From Xiphophorus maculatus (Eukaryota > Chordata > Actinopteri > Cyprinodontiformes > Poeciliidae), in the NCBI RefSeq assembly GCF_002775205.1, contig NC_036459.1, positions 16,476,312 through 16,540,311 of the forward strand: a DNA stretch of 64,000 bases. The letters run 5' to 3'. This document shows positions 12,901-24,713 of the stretch, one piece after another. The notes beneath the pieces are model-generated. The model saw only the letters and a program-made list of their open reading frames with translations, made no database searches and was not told the DNA's origin. Position 1 is the stretch's first letter. Each line of letters starts with the position of its first letter. A program made the position numbers and the translations under genes.

Positions 12901-13570
12901 TGACGTTCCGCTGCCACGCTCCTCCCATCCGTTTCGGTCACTTGCCGATCAGTCAGATACGATACATTGCCAACGAACTGGATGGTGTGGTTGGAGGTGA
13001 AAACACGGTAGTAGTTATCGGAGTTTGGTCGCACTTCAGCACTTTCCCCGTTGAGGTCTACATCCGGCGCCTGCTGACCATACGGAGGGCAGTGGAGCGG
13101 CTGTTGACCAGAGCTCCAGGTACGCTGGTCATCATCAGGACCGCGAACCCCAAAGCGCTGTCCCTCTACGAGACTCTGACCAACAGTGACTGGTTTTCAA
13201 TTCAACGTGACAAAATACTCAGGACAATATTTAAAGGGGTCAATGTCCGATTTGTGGATGCCTGGGAGATGACCTTGGCCCACCACCTGCCGCACAACCT
13301 CCACCCACAGCTTCCCATAATTAGAAACATGCTAAATGTTGTTTTATCCCACATATGTTCTCCAGCAGGAAACTTTAAAAAAGCAACAAAGTTGTAGCAT
13401 AGGACCTTTAATTGGGTAACTTCTGGTGATTGGTGACACTTCATCTATATCACATTAAAGGAATATCAACCAGCAGTTACAAAGACGGAATAAAAATGAG
13501 CAACACAGAAGTAGGTGAAGGAAATTTGGTGCTGGGATGAAATGGCCTCCAAGGTTTGAAGAAGTGCAGA
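9940..13570 (+). repeat. left arm of inverted NXPE duplication
   Basis: This segment (NXPE copy A plus its introns and about 170 bp of 3' flank) is repeated in opposite orientation at 22870-26445. Similarity covers exons, introns 2-6 and the downstream flank to about 13570. It is weak only in intron 1 (528 bp here, 324 bp in the other arm). Arm edges are estimates by eye. Confidence 0.88.
9986..13397 (+). CDS. NXPE family member 3-like protein (copy A)
   Basis: Seven coding exons: 9986-10120, 10649-11110, 11494-11789, 11916-11986, 12404-12436 (33-bp micro-exon), 12553-12741 and 12823-13397, 586 codons in all. Every junction has GT/AG and the phases join. The N-terminus has a basic tail and one hydrophobic anchor (residues about 15-31), typical of a type II Golgi or secretory protein. 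Residues about 65-300 form the neurexophilin-like region, with IAWPETPSLLP, LLARLHNPTL, GRVLDHRNGSYTA and the Cys-rich TGEPWFCYKPK segment. Residues about 333-586 form the PC-esterase (SGNH-like) domain with LYGDSTIRQWFEYL (GDS at 379-381), GVWSHFSTFP and DAWEMTLAHHLPH (Asp about 541, His 549/550). Several N-glycosylation sequons are visible (NATT, NFSL, NDTS, NGSY). The substrate is unknown; mammalian NXPE1 has been linked to sialic acid O-acetylation. The length suits the family (about 550-590). The symbol is left blank because fish carry several paralogues. Confidence 0.93.
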
Positions 13571-13579
13571 TTTTCAAGA

Positions 13580-14060
13580 AGTCTGTCATGAGTTGTAGGT
13601 GGTGAGGTAGACGCCTTGGAGCCAGGTTTGTAGAATGAATCATGATTTGCACATCAAGGCAAAAATGTTCAAATTAACAGAGACAACATTCCATCAAACT
13701 GAATAAGTTTTACAGAAACCTTTTACAACAGTGTTCACCATCGATTGCTCACACCAAATCCAAAGTCCACATGGCCCAAGTTATAAAGATGTTATTGTCT
13801 ACCGTAAATTTAACAATGTTCTGGGTTCGGCTTCTGGGCTGAAGGCTCAACTAAATCAGCCACGTGCCGCAGCTGTTTGCAGTGAGTTCACAGCCAATAC
13901 AATGGGGCGCGATTGCAGAGCAAATTCCTCTTTTGTTCAGTAAACCAACAACGCTTTGCTCTGGTGATCCTGTAAAGCGAGGCAGCGGGCGATGACATCG
14001 CTGATAAGCATGTCCACAAATGGTTTACTTTAGTTTCTTAAATACTTTTATTTGTTCAAC
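13580..14060. other. spacer, no gene seen
   Basis: Between the end of the duplicated arm and the next LINE fragment there are only short ORFs without domain similarity. Confidence 0.5.
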
Positions 14061-14061
14061 A

Positions 14062-14645
14062 TAAAGATAAGATAAGATAAGATAAGATAGCATTTATTGT
14101 CATTGAACAGGATCCAACGAAATTTCTATTGCAGCTCCCGTGCAAAAAGTCACATATATACAATAAATAAAATAAACAAACACACAATAATAATAATAAC
14201 AATATATACAACTAAAATCAACTAAAAAGCACTCAACCACATGATGTGTGTGGGAGGGGGCGGCGGCAGGGAGTAATGGCTCTGACGGCTGTGGGGAAGA
14301 AACTGTTTCTCAGTCTGTTTGTTGTAGTCCGTATATTCCTGTACCGCTTGCCTGATGGCAGCGGCACAAACAGTCTGTGGCCCGGGTGGCTGGAATCCAT
14401 GGCTATGGATCCAGCTCTCTTCTTGACCCGGCCTGTGTAAATGGAGTCCAGGTCTGGGAGGGGGCATCCCACAATGCCTTGTGCTGTTCTCACCACCCGT
14501 GTCAGTCGTTTCCTCTCCAGTGCTGTGCAGCTGCCATACCACACAGTCATGTTGAGGCAGAGGATGCTCTCGATCGTCGCTCTGTAAAAGTTCACGAGCA
14601 GCCGTGAGGAAAGTCCAGCCCGTCTGTTTCCTGAGGAAGAAGAGA
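14062..14645 (-). mobile_element. LINE 3' end (CR1/L2/Rex-type)
   Basis: On the minus strand an open stretch encodes the last part of a non-LTR reverse transcriptase: RRAGLSSRLLVNFYRATIES, LERKRLTRVVRTAQ, IVGCPLPDLDSIYTGRVKKR, LFVPLPSGKRYRN and LRNSFFPTAVRA, then a stop. It is followed by an AATGACAATAAA-like trailer and a GATAA tandem repeat tail (14064-14090 on the plus strand), the usual 3' tail of these elements. The 5' part is missing (truncation near 14645). The fragment is unusually open, which suggests a fairly recent insertion. Confidence 0.85.
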
Positions 14646-14649
14646 TCAA

Positions 14650-15660
14650 AAGAGTAAAGGAAAACACGTCTGTGAGTGGAATACTTGACAAAAAAAAAAA
14701 GAATCTGTTGATGACAGGGAGATGTAAAGATGAAAGTAGGAAAAAAAACAACAAGAAAATGAATGCAGTTCTGGGGAAACTTTGGAGGACGGATCAAAAA
14801 CATTCCTGACAATTTATTTGTCCTGTCATAAAAATTGAGACCGGAGTCCGTCCGGTCTCACAGACTGGGGCTATACCTAGCTGTGGGTCACTTTTTTTTT
14901 TTTTGCTTGTTACAGAAGCGCCATCACAATCGGACACAATGTGATGAGAGAGACATGAACAAGTCAGAAATAACGTTCAAATTCACAACTTCAATATTCA
15001 AAACAAGAAAATTTGAACAAAGACGGAACAATTCACTCTTGTTTAGTAGGAGCCTGATTTATTTCTTTAAAAAAATAACTGTGATCTGTGACAAAGTGGC
15101 TCAGTTTGTGTTCACCAATTGTCCCTTATTCTTATTTCTGATTCCTAATGCTTAAACGTAAACATTGGTTTGCAACTTTGCTTCACTAACTATCCGGTTG
15201 TTAGCATTATGCTGCAGTTTCCATCTATTGTACATGCATATGTTTAGGCTAAAGCTACTACATCTGGGCTATTGGTTGAACTTGTTCATTTTGTTTCAAA
15301 GTATATTCATGGTATTTCTTTTCCTTTTTACTCACCATTGTTTGCCCCTTGTAGATCTGCAGCAGGGCAGTGGGAGGGGCCGGCCCAGCATTTCCTGCTT
15401 AAATGGCCGGATGATGTCACCGATCACCTTGCTGGGTTCTACCAATTAGAGGGTTTTCTTTGGAGTATTGCTTTGTTTGTTTTTCTTTACAGTAACTTTT
15501 TGAGTTATCTTGTATTACGTGGTTTATTTTTCAGACTCTTACGTTATGTAGATGAGGTTACAAATTAGATTAATTTATTCTTGTTTCTCTGTTTAGACTT
15601 TGTTTTTCGTTTTGTTGTTTTTTTACCTGTTAATTGTGGCTTGGTCCACTCAAGTCCAGG
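14650..15660. other. spacer, no gene seen
   Basis: Hydrophobic ORFs at 15165-15568 come from T-rich DNA and have no recognisable domain or splice structure. Confidence 0.45.
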
Positions 15661-15664
15661 TCTG

Positions 15665-16484
15665 TTGCCAATTGGCCATAAAAACAGAGAGTTCTTGGAA
15701 GCTCGGGGAGAATCTGATAGCCGTCAAGAGCTTTTAGATGAAGTTGGTTATTTGATATATGGTATAAAGCAACAAACGATAAGTGTTCAATTCATGTGGG
15801 TTCCAGCACATAAAGGAATTGCAGGTAATGAAAAAGTAGACAAGTTGCCTAAAGAAGCAGTTAAGGCAAGAGAAATTGAATATCATGTCCCACTAAGTAG
15901 AGCAGAAATAAAAGTAATTATTAAAGATAAAATAAATAATATATGGCAGGAGAGATGGAATTTAGAAGAAAGAGGAAGGCATTTACATAAAATACAGAAG
16001 GAGGTAATCATAAGAAATAATAGCATAATGAATAGGAGAGAGGAAATATGGATAAACAGGTTGAGGATTGGGCATACTAGTTTAAATAGTGGTTTAAAAA
16101 TAATAGGGAAACATCCATCAGGTGATTGTTGTTATTACAGAAGGAGTAGAACATGTGTTGATTTATTGTAGGAAATATATAAAAGAGAGGAAAGAACTGG
16201 AAGAGGTAATAGGAAATTCAGTAATTATTGGTAATTTATTGGGGAAGCATCGATCACATGACATAATTCAAGCACTTATTAAATATTTAAAAGATACAAA
16301 ATTAGCTGAGAGGATTTAGTATGTATGTGTGTGTGTGAGTGTATAAGCATGAATATAATTTAGTTTTTTTTTATTTTATTTGGAGGTGTATAGTAAATTA
16401 ATTTCTGAAGTTACATCTCCGTCCAGTTGATGGCGGTAATGCACAAAGTCTGTAAACTGCCATAAAATGCAACAGAAGAAGAAG
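15665..16484 (+). mobile_element. LINE 3' end with RNase H domain (I/Nimb-like)
   Basis: The plus strand encodes the end of an RNase H domain, with FMWVPAHKGIAGNEKVDKLP (the conserved W-V-P-x-H-x-G-I-x-G-N-E block), then the C-terminal tail IWQERWNLEERGRHLH, RLRIGHTSLN and a short Cys/His tail. Near 16140 a frameshift moves the reading frame so that VEHVLIYCRKY and LIKYLKDTKLAERI continue in another frame to 16319. The 3' UTR has CCAGTTGATGGCGGTAATGC and ends in an AGAAGAAG tail at about 16470-16484. A second 3' end of the same family lies at about 35120-35311. The copy is 5'-truncated and broken. Confidence 0.85.
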
Positions 16485-16489
16485 CTCGG

Positions 16490-17470
16490 GGTGGGGAGGG
16501 GTTGGGGGGGGAGGAGTCAAAAGTCACAAATGAAAGTCATCGGAAGAATCTGGAACTGGTGGCTGATGGTGTTTTTTGTGTTCACCTTGTTGATCCTTGA
16601 CCTCACAGTTCACACAATGACTTGGGTAGATCATAAATTATGAAAACTATATCAAATGAATGATAAAGCACTTTGCAAAACAGAAAGCCATCTTAATAGA
16701 TTCCAAACAAAATATTTTTGCTCAAGACAAAAAAAAAAAGAGAAAAACAAAATCAATCCCCTGTCCCGATTTCAGTCATGTGGCGTTGGGCAAAAGCAAA
16801 GCGCAAACTCATTTAGAACAAGAAGCGGCCTTTGGGCGAAGCTGAGGCCGAGCTCAGAGAAGCTGCTCCATCTGTGAGACGATTGATGGAGAGAATAAGA
16901 AAGAAATGCATTGATTGTCAGATTTTGGCAGAACTGGTTCAACATGTTTGTTTGTCGCGACTCAAGCAGTGAAATAAAGACCATCAGTGTCGAAGGGAGA
17001 GGCTGTTCAGCAGCTTAGTTTATTCTATGATATGATATGAGCAAATAGTCAAGTTATGAAACCGCAGAGAATTGATTGATGCAAGTCCAAATGGATTTTC
17101 AGTTTTTCTCATTTTTTTAAAATAAATATATATATACATATTCCAAAATATAACATATTTAAATAATAATAATGTAATGAAATTTCAAACAAAGGGATTA
17201 AACCACTGTAACTTGATAAACACAACTCATAACATTTGACTTACAATAAGATGAGCAGCATTATTATTCTAAAGGGAATATTTCTGTGGCTACAAGTCAA
17301 GAGATTAATCTTGAATGATTGTTTCAAGATGTCTTATATTTTATATAAAAATGAAAAGGAATTGGGCAAGTTCCAGGCAAAAGCTGATGTTGGCTGTTTG
17401 AGTTCTTAGTATAAAAAAGTCTTTTTAATTTAGACATGCCAGTGTTAAATGTTCTTAGTCTACTTCTGTT
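16490..17470. other. spacer, no gene seen
   Basis: AT-rich DNA downstream of copy B. Short ORFs at 16656-16877 contain poly-lysine from A-runs and show no domain. Confidence 0.5.
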
Positions 17471-17473
17471 TGG

Positions 17474-18572
17474 TTAATGAATTAGTCCATCATCTGAACT
17501 GTTGGTTGGCATTTCTTCTGTGCTCCAGATCGCACTGGAAATAGACTTTGACTGCATAGTTGTCTTTTTATGAGGTCCTTCCCTGCTTTTCAATTTTTTT
17601 TCCCCGACTGTTTGATTTAAAACTCTCAGCAGGGAGGCAACAACATCAATCATATTCTTTATTATGGGAGGCTGTGGGTGGAGGCTGTGTGGCAGGTGGT
17701 GGGCCAAGGTCATCTCCCAGGTATCCACCAGTTTCACATTCATCCCTTTAAATATTGTTCTGAGTATTTTGTCATGCTGTAAGGAAAACCAGTCACTGTT
17801 GGTCAGAGTCTCGTAGAGGGACAGCGCTTTGGGGTTCCTGGTCCTGATGATGACCAGCGTACCTGGAGCTCTGGTCAACAGCTGCTCCACTGCCCTCTGT
17901 ATGGTCAGCAGCAGCCGGATGTAGACCTCAACGGGGAAAGTGCTGAAATGCGACCAGATGCCGATAACTACAACAGTGTTCGTTCCGCCAACCAAACCTT
18001 TCAGTTCACTGGTAATATAACGCATCTGACTGACTAACAGGTTAGTGAAACGAATGGGAGGGCCGTGGCACTGGACCGTCACTAAGATGTTGTTTTTATA
18101 ATCCAAGGCCAGGAAAGGTTCCGTTTGCTTTGGACTTTTCAAGTCAAACATCTTGAGATCTGAACGTTTGCACAGAACAGATTAGGCTGCAGCATGAAGC
18201 AGTTTCAGTTGTTGCTGGACATTCCTGTTGTGCGTCTACCTGGTGTTGTTGAGATCAAATATTCAAACCACTGCCTGGCGGTGGAGCCTCCATACAGGTG
18301 GAGCACCTTCCCTTTCAGACACTGGCTGATTGCCGTGGCCTTGTTAAACTGACGGACTGTGGCGCCATCTAGTGTTCGCCACACACCCTGGTAGTAATAA
18401 CCAGCAGGACCAGCAGGGCTTCATGTTTTCATTGGTTCCACCTGGAATGTAAATGGGGAGATAAAATATTTAGGAAGGAACAGATAAAAAGAACAACAGA
18501 ATAAAGAACAGAATAAATAGGTAAACATGGTAGAATGTTGATGCCGGAATGGAGACTTTCATATTGACGCCG
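17474..18572 (-). pseudogene. NXPE partial copy B with altered catalytic motif
   Basis: The last exon (17474-18159) is fully open. It encodes the PC-esterase half from DLKMFDLKSP through IGIWSHFSTFPVEVY and DTWEMTLAHHLPH, and continues past the usual end into a polar tail of about 45 extra residues finishing SSDDGLIH. An exon 6 remnant follows (18240 to about 18420) with donor GTAGAC intact, but the nucleophile motif reads LYGGSTARQW instead of LYGDSTIRQW. No acceptor in the right phase is seen, and an upstream in-frame TGA blocks it. An exon 4 remnant (about 18520-18572, VNMKVSIPAS) keeps its acceptor but has no GT donor. Exons 1, 2, 3 and 5 were not found. The copy lies between the arms of the A/C inverted pair. 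Its exon 4 and C-terminal half resemble copy D as well as A, so it may be an older duplicate. Low-level transcription of the last exon cannot be excluded. Confidence 0.78.
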
Positions 18573-18579
18573 CTACAGC

Positions 18580-19610
18580 AGAGCAAAGCAAATTGAAGGC
18601 AGACTGTCATGGAATACTAAATCTTTGTTTTATCCACATTCTGTAGCAAATGTCACTTTTTCTGTCCCCCTGCTTTTCCTGCTCCATGTTGGGGTTTGTT
18701 GTGCCCTCAATATCCAGAGACACTGTGATTTCTGAGGCATTAGCACCAGGATGGGTCTCCTATTACAAATACTCAGGGTCAGAGGATCGACTCTTCTTAA
18801 AGACATGATGTACTATAAAGGTGCTGGAAAGAGTCTATATCCAGCACCACGTGTCACTTCTACAGCACGGAGAAAGACAGAATTACTCCTTGTTTCTGCT
18901 GAGTTTTTTGTTTGTTTGTTTTGTATTTTTAGGTCTTTCAGATGATCAAGAAAAAATTTATGAAAACCTAAGATAAAACATTTCAAACCATGTTTTCATT
19001 TATGAAGAGAAGGAATCAATCTGATCCCAGCAATCTGATCCACCCTGTCTGGTTCATGAACCTAACAGGGTGGAACTTTTCTAACTAATCTACCTGCAGC
19101 TCTTTATGTGGTCAACATTTAGCTAGCTAACCTTCAACAGAATAACGAACCTTTAATGACTAAATCGAATTTAATGTTTTTTAAATTCTACTGAACAGAC
19201 ATTTTCCACGATCTATCTTAACAGGGTGGAACTTTAAGGTTTACTCATACATGTTTAACATATTTAAGATAAATAAAAAAAGTAAGGAGATGGTATCAGT
19301 TGAAGCTTACCTTGCTTTCCATGATTGAGTTCACTTCAAAACCAATTGATGTCACTTCCATTAAATGACTTTTATGGATTTTTAGTCTTTTTGAAGGCAA
19401 AAAGGAAAAAAGAATCACCCAATAATGAAGTTAAATAATAATTACATTTTAAAGTAAACAATAGTTTTCAATGAAAAGTGTCATTATTTCAGGGAACTTG
19501 GTTGCTGACTAATTTAGAACAAAAGTGGTCAAAATATAAACACTTCAACTCTTAGATGACTGTCGAGTAAAAGGGAGGAAGACTAAAAATAATGTAACTT
19601 TTCTGTTTGG
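18580..19610. other. spacer upstream of copy B, no exon seen
   Basis: This is where exons 1-3 of copy B would be expected. No TGEPWFCYKP, LLARLHNPTL or membrane-anchor coding stretch is present. Two similar short segments reading AACAGGGTGGAACTTT (about 19065-19080 and 19221-19236) are the only local structure. Confidence 0.5.
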
Positions 19611-19614
19611 TTGT

Positions 19615-19915
19615 TTGGTTTACCTTTGTATTTTTCTCCATCGTCGTCCTCACTTTGTCCAATCCCCACAGCTGTTTGCAGATTGGTGTGTGTGGGCGTG
19701 GAGGGGTGGGCGTGTGTGTGTGTCTCCCTGCCTCTCTCTTCTCACAGGGTGTAACCAAGGAATGACTTGGACTTTGACTAGGCTGGGCTAACAACAAATT
19801 GATCACCACCTGGCACAGGTGTTCCACTACTTTAATAAAGACTCTACAACACACCATTCAAATTACGCGACATAAATGTTTACACACTTGGTGTACTGTT
19901 AGAGATAGTGGGGTT
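19615..19915. repeat. block repeated at 31131-31457
   Basis: From TTTACCTTTGTATTTTTCTC through the GT-rich stretch, GTGTAACCA, the TGGCACAGGTGTTCCACTAC segment and ACCATTCAAATTA, this block matches 31131-31457 in direct orientation with small gaps. It is not a known repeat to me. It probably belongs to a segmental duplication of the NXPE region rather than a dispersed element. Confidence 0.7.
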
Positions 19916-19919
19916 TTTT

Positions 19920-21875
19920 TTATGTGACGGTAAGGGGAAGAAAACTGATACGTTTAAATTAATTACAAATATAAATACTTTATGTCTGTTTGCTTCTGGA
20001 ATTTGTTCCTTGTGAGAGATGCTTGCAGGAAGACATCTAAACGTGTCAAATTGGAAGCTGACACCAGATGGTCTGCAGCAAGAGTGATGACTGACGTGGC
20101 AGAATAAACAAACTGTACATGAGACCACGGATGCACCAGACATCTCATTGTTCTATGGGTTCATCAGTTCCTGCATCATACATTACGGCAGCTTGTAGGT
20201 GCAACACACCTGTGACTCAAGAGAACAGAAGAAGCAGCTACGCTATGTGATTAACTCAATATAACCAAATAGGCTATGTAATTAGGACCACCCTAAGGAA
20301 ATAAAAAGAAAGGGTCTGGGAGGAGCTGCTTTAGAGTGGGTAGGAGACTGTAACTAAAGAACGCTCCTGTCCATTCTCCTTGCAAGTAAATCGAAGACTC
20401 GCTTGTCTCTCTCTTCTTTTTCACTTTAAGAATGATTAGGTAGATGAACCCGACAAAAACCTTTGAACTGTTACTGTGATATAAAATAATGTAAGGACTC
20501 TTCCTCTAAACTCAATCTGAATAAACAAAATGATTGAATGGATAAAAAAAAAAGGTTTTATGTTTTACAACTAAGGCTAGGCAAGTTGCTATGATTTTTT
20601 TCCATAAGCCTAATTTTCTTTGGTGTCCTGTGCGCAGTGTGTGATGCATGTGGCCGGTTTCAGATACAACTTGCAGTAATTTGCTTTTTCTTTAACAAAC
20701 TTAACTGATGCATTTCTTGGTGGGACAAAAAAAAAACACATCACGAGACTAGATGACTTCAGACCCCGACGCCAGCGTGTGGTCATGAAATCCCTTCAAT
20801 AACCGGTGTTGAACTGTCTAAAGGACACTACAGACACTTCATGTTGCTTTCTGGACAAACGGCGGCAGATGACACCTGAATCTCCTCAGCAGTTTGCCAT
20901 GCACCCTTGCAGAGGCCTCATGACGAGCCGTTCATTTCACTCAGGTGTGTTGGAGAAACGGTGGATCGAAAAGTAGCAGGATAGAGGACAGGATCTGGGG
21001 ACTCTACCGCTCTACCGATACATGATCTCACTCTGACTCTGTCGCTCTGCACGGTTTGGCCATGTGAGAGAACACCCCACCACATCAACATTCCGTAATA
21101 CCATCTGGTGTGCTGAAAGAACCAAATTCACCTGCTCCTCCAGTTTTTATTATTTTAGCTCTGTAATGCCACACAGTTGGGTGTTGTGTTAGCAGCTGAC
21201 TACTTGCTTGACATATTTTCTTCTTTTGTTTCTTTGTTTTTGGAAACAAGCAGTACGTTAGTGCCAAAGCCACACAGTCTTTGAAAGTATCTCTGCTGTA
21301 GTCTTGAGAGCAAAAAGTTACCCGGGTTTTCCAACGACACACTGTCCGTCTGAATACCAAGGTAGTTATAGAGGCACACTTGTTGAAATGCAAACGTTCT
21401 CTCTCTTTGATAGAAACCTCTCCCCTTGTACTTAATCTTTGGACTCTAGCAATCAGTTTCCTCGTTCCGCGGGGCTTTCCAGAACTCGTCACAAGACTTC
21501 GAATCTCTTCGCTGCTTGTCTGGTTGCCGTCACGGTTACGAACTCTTCCCCTGAGTGGTCACTGCTCACTTGCCGGTTCCCGCCACACTGCAAGATGAAC
21601 GTGGAGGGAACCAAACTTTTTACACCCAAAGGTTCTGCCAACCTGTGTTTATACACACCTAATCCTAGAGCTACTTCTCATCTGTCACCAGCTCCATTTC
21701 AGATTGTCCAATTATCACTCATTATCTGTTTCAGACCAGAACCACTTGCGTCTCCTCCCAGCAGTGAAACAAACAGCCTTTTTTTTTTTTTGCAAAGACA
21801 GAAACTGACAACAGAATGAAACGGCAATAACTGTGCCAAGCTAAAAGCCACTTGAAAGCCTTTGTATTGTGCTTT
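19920..21875. other. spacer, no gene seen
   Basis: The stretch includes ORFs of 70-135 codons at 21085-21819 on both strands. None has a domain I recognise or convincing splice flanks. Confidence 0.45.
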
Positions 21876-21883
21876 ATGTAAAG

Positions 21884-22106
21884 CAGGGGGGTCAAACTCC
21901 AGTCCTCAAGGGCCGGTGTCCTGCAACATTTAGATGTGCCTCTGCTGAACCACACCTGAATAGAATAATTAGGTCATTAAGGCTCTGGAGAACTGATCTA
22001 CACAAGGAGGAGGTCATTAAGCCATTTCATTCCAGTGTTTTGTACCTGCGCCACATCTAAAAACTGCAGGACAGCGGCCCTTTAGCACTGGAGTTTGACA
22101 CCTGTG
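21884..22106. mobile_element. hAT-type MITE (223 bp)
   Basis: The ends are inverted repeats (CAGGGGGGTCAAACTCC against the complement of GGAGTTTGACACCTGTG). The element is flanked by the exact 8-bp duplication ATGTAAAG at 21876-21883 and 22107-22114. The 8-bp duplication and CAGG start fit the hAT superfamily. It has no coding capacity. Confidence 0.9.
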
Positions 22107-22114
22107 ATGTAAAG

Positions 22115-22865
22115 TGTCAGAGAGTACAGTCTATCACTGATCCTTTCAATGCCATAGGAATTCCATGCTATGGGGTTGATCGCTGCACCATTCAAAAAAA
22201 ATAGGAGGAACAACAAACTTGAGTGGCCTGATCTGACAAACTAAATAACTCATGATGTTTTTCACCTGTCTGAGGCAGCTTTCTGTTTGTTTCAGTAATG
22301 AAAATGATGGGGGGGTTTGTTGTCTACAACAGTAAAATAATTTCAGATTACATTTCTGCTTCTTCAATTTCTGTTTCTTCCGCCTCAACTGCTACTGATC
22401 AGCATTCGACTGCTCTTAGCAATGCAAGATGAGCAGAAAGCAGGAGGTGCAGCGGACAGAAGAGGTACAGAGTTCAAGTCACATAAAACCATCATGCCAC
22501 TCTCTCTTTTTTTCCATCTCTCTTTCAAGCATCTGACCTTTTTGACGCCATGTTCATTCACAGGTCTTTGCGAGTCTCCAGATTGAGGCATAATGCAATG
22601 GACCAATGGGAAGTAGGGGAAGGGAAACCAATGTTTTAACACAAAGAGGGGAAGGGGGGGGCGTATATCTGCCAACTAACACTGAATGTAACCAGTACAA
22701 TTACTTTTAACGGGTTTAGATTATTTTCATTACTACATTTCTGATAGAAAATGAGACAGGAGTGGCTGAAAAGATTAAAGATACACATTTTAAAAAAATA
22801 AATGTTTTTATTTACATCTAAATTTCAATATAAATATAGACTTCTTAAACATGAAAGAAGGTTTT
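22115..22865. other. spacer, no gene seen
   Basis: Ordinary AT-rich DNA between the MITE and the right NXPE arm. Confidence 0.5.
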
Positions 22866-22869
22866 CTTC

Positions 22870-24077
22870 AAAGCCTTCTTGGAGGCCATTTCATCCCAGC
22901 ATCAAATTTCCTTCACCTACTTCTGTGTTGCTCATTTTTATTCCATCTTTGTAACTGCTGGTTGATATTCCTTTAATGTGATATAGATGAAGTGTCACCA
23001 ATCACCAGAAGTTACCCAATTAAAGGTGCTATGCTACAACTTTGTTGCTTTTTTAAAGTTTCCTGCTGGAGAACATATGTGGGATAAAACAACATTTAGC
23101 ATGTTTCTAATTATGGGAAGCTGTGGGTGGAGGTTGTGCGGCAGGTGGTGGGCCAAGGTCATCTCCCAGGCATCCACAAATCGGACATTGACCCCTTTAA
23201 ATATTGTCCTGAGTATTTTGTCACGTTGAATTGAAAACCAGTCACTGTTGGTCAGAGAATCGTAGAGGGACAGAGCTTTGGGGTTCGCGGTCCTGATGAT
23301 GACCAGCGTACCTGGAGCTCTGGTCAACAGCCGCTCCACTGCCCTCCGTATGGTCAGCAGGCGCCGGATGTAGACCTCAACGGGGAAAGTGCTGAAGTGC
23401 GACCAGATGCCGATAACTACAGCCGTGTTTTCACCTCCATCCACACCATCCAGTTCGTTGGCAATGTATCGTATCTGACTGATCCCCAATTTACCAAAGC
23501 GGATGGGAGGAGCGTGGCAGCGGAACGTCACTAAGATGTTCTTTGGGTAATTCAAGGCCATAAAAGGTCCTGCCTGCGTTAGACTTTTCAGGTCAAACTT
23601 CTTTAGATCTGAAACCGTGAAAAAGAGCAGATTAGACAGTAGCATGAACCAATTTCAGCTGTTACTAGACATTTCTGTTGGGCATCTACCTGGTGCTGCT
23701 GAGATTAAATATTCAAACCACTGCCTGATGGTGGAGTCTCCATACAGGTGGAGCACCTTGCCACTCAAACACTGGCTAATTGCTGAGTTGTTAGTAAGCT
23801 GTTGAACTGTGGAGCCATCTAGGGCTCGCCAAATACCCTGGTAATAATAACCAGCAGGTTGAGTGATCACACCTCGTCCTAAAGTCAGAAAGAAGATTAA
23901 AAAGATAAACATTTTAAGAAGAAAATCAAGGTCAAAAACAATATTTTTAAAGACACTTTGTTATAGTATTTTTATTTATACTATTACACAATTAGAGCAA
24001 ATTTACCTGATGTGTTTATTGAAACGGTTTCATTCAGAACTGGAAGAAAATTATTTTTGAAAATTTAGTGATTTCAC

Positions 24078-24111
<34 letters not shown>

Positions 24112-24675
24112 TCAGCTTAAAACTATTTTACAGTTGTTATGGCTCAGAATAAATACATGTTTATGGAAAATTAAGAAAAACACAAATATGTCTCAATAAC
24201 TACAAACAGAACAAGTCCGGTTGAGACGCAGGTTGAGCCTCCAGCCCCGACTAAAGATATCTAAGAAGATCTTGCAACAAGGTAAACATGTTAAACTCAA
24301 ATCTAAATTTATCAAACACAGTCAGCCATAGAGTGGATTCCAAGTAGAGACAATAACATCTCTACTTTACATGTTATTCAACATGTGAATGATGAAATAA
24401 CAGATCATATAAGGTGCTATGAGAAAGCCAGAATAATGTATCAAATGGAAAAAATTCTTATTTCCCATCCTGTAATTTGTCAAGCAATCCATTGCCGTGT
24501 TGTAAACCTTTACCTTTCAGTTTGGGTAAAATAGTGATGTTTGAAGGCCCTGATGATTGAATTAAGACTTTCAAGTTGACACCCCTACAGCACACAACAG
24601 AAAATGTGTTTAGCAACATCATGTACATCATGTATTTAATAATATAATATTCACTATTACTGCCAGTCAATTTGT

Positions 24676-24713
<38 letters not shown>

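Noticed and set aside
21085-21819. ORFs of 126 and 135 codons on opposite strands
   Set aside because: There is no domain, no good splice flanks and no repeated copy here, so there is no support for a gene.
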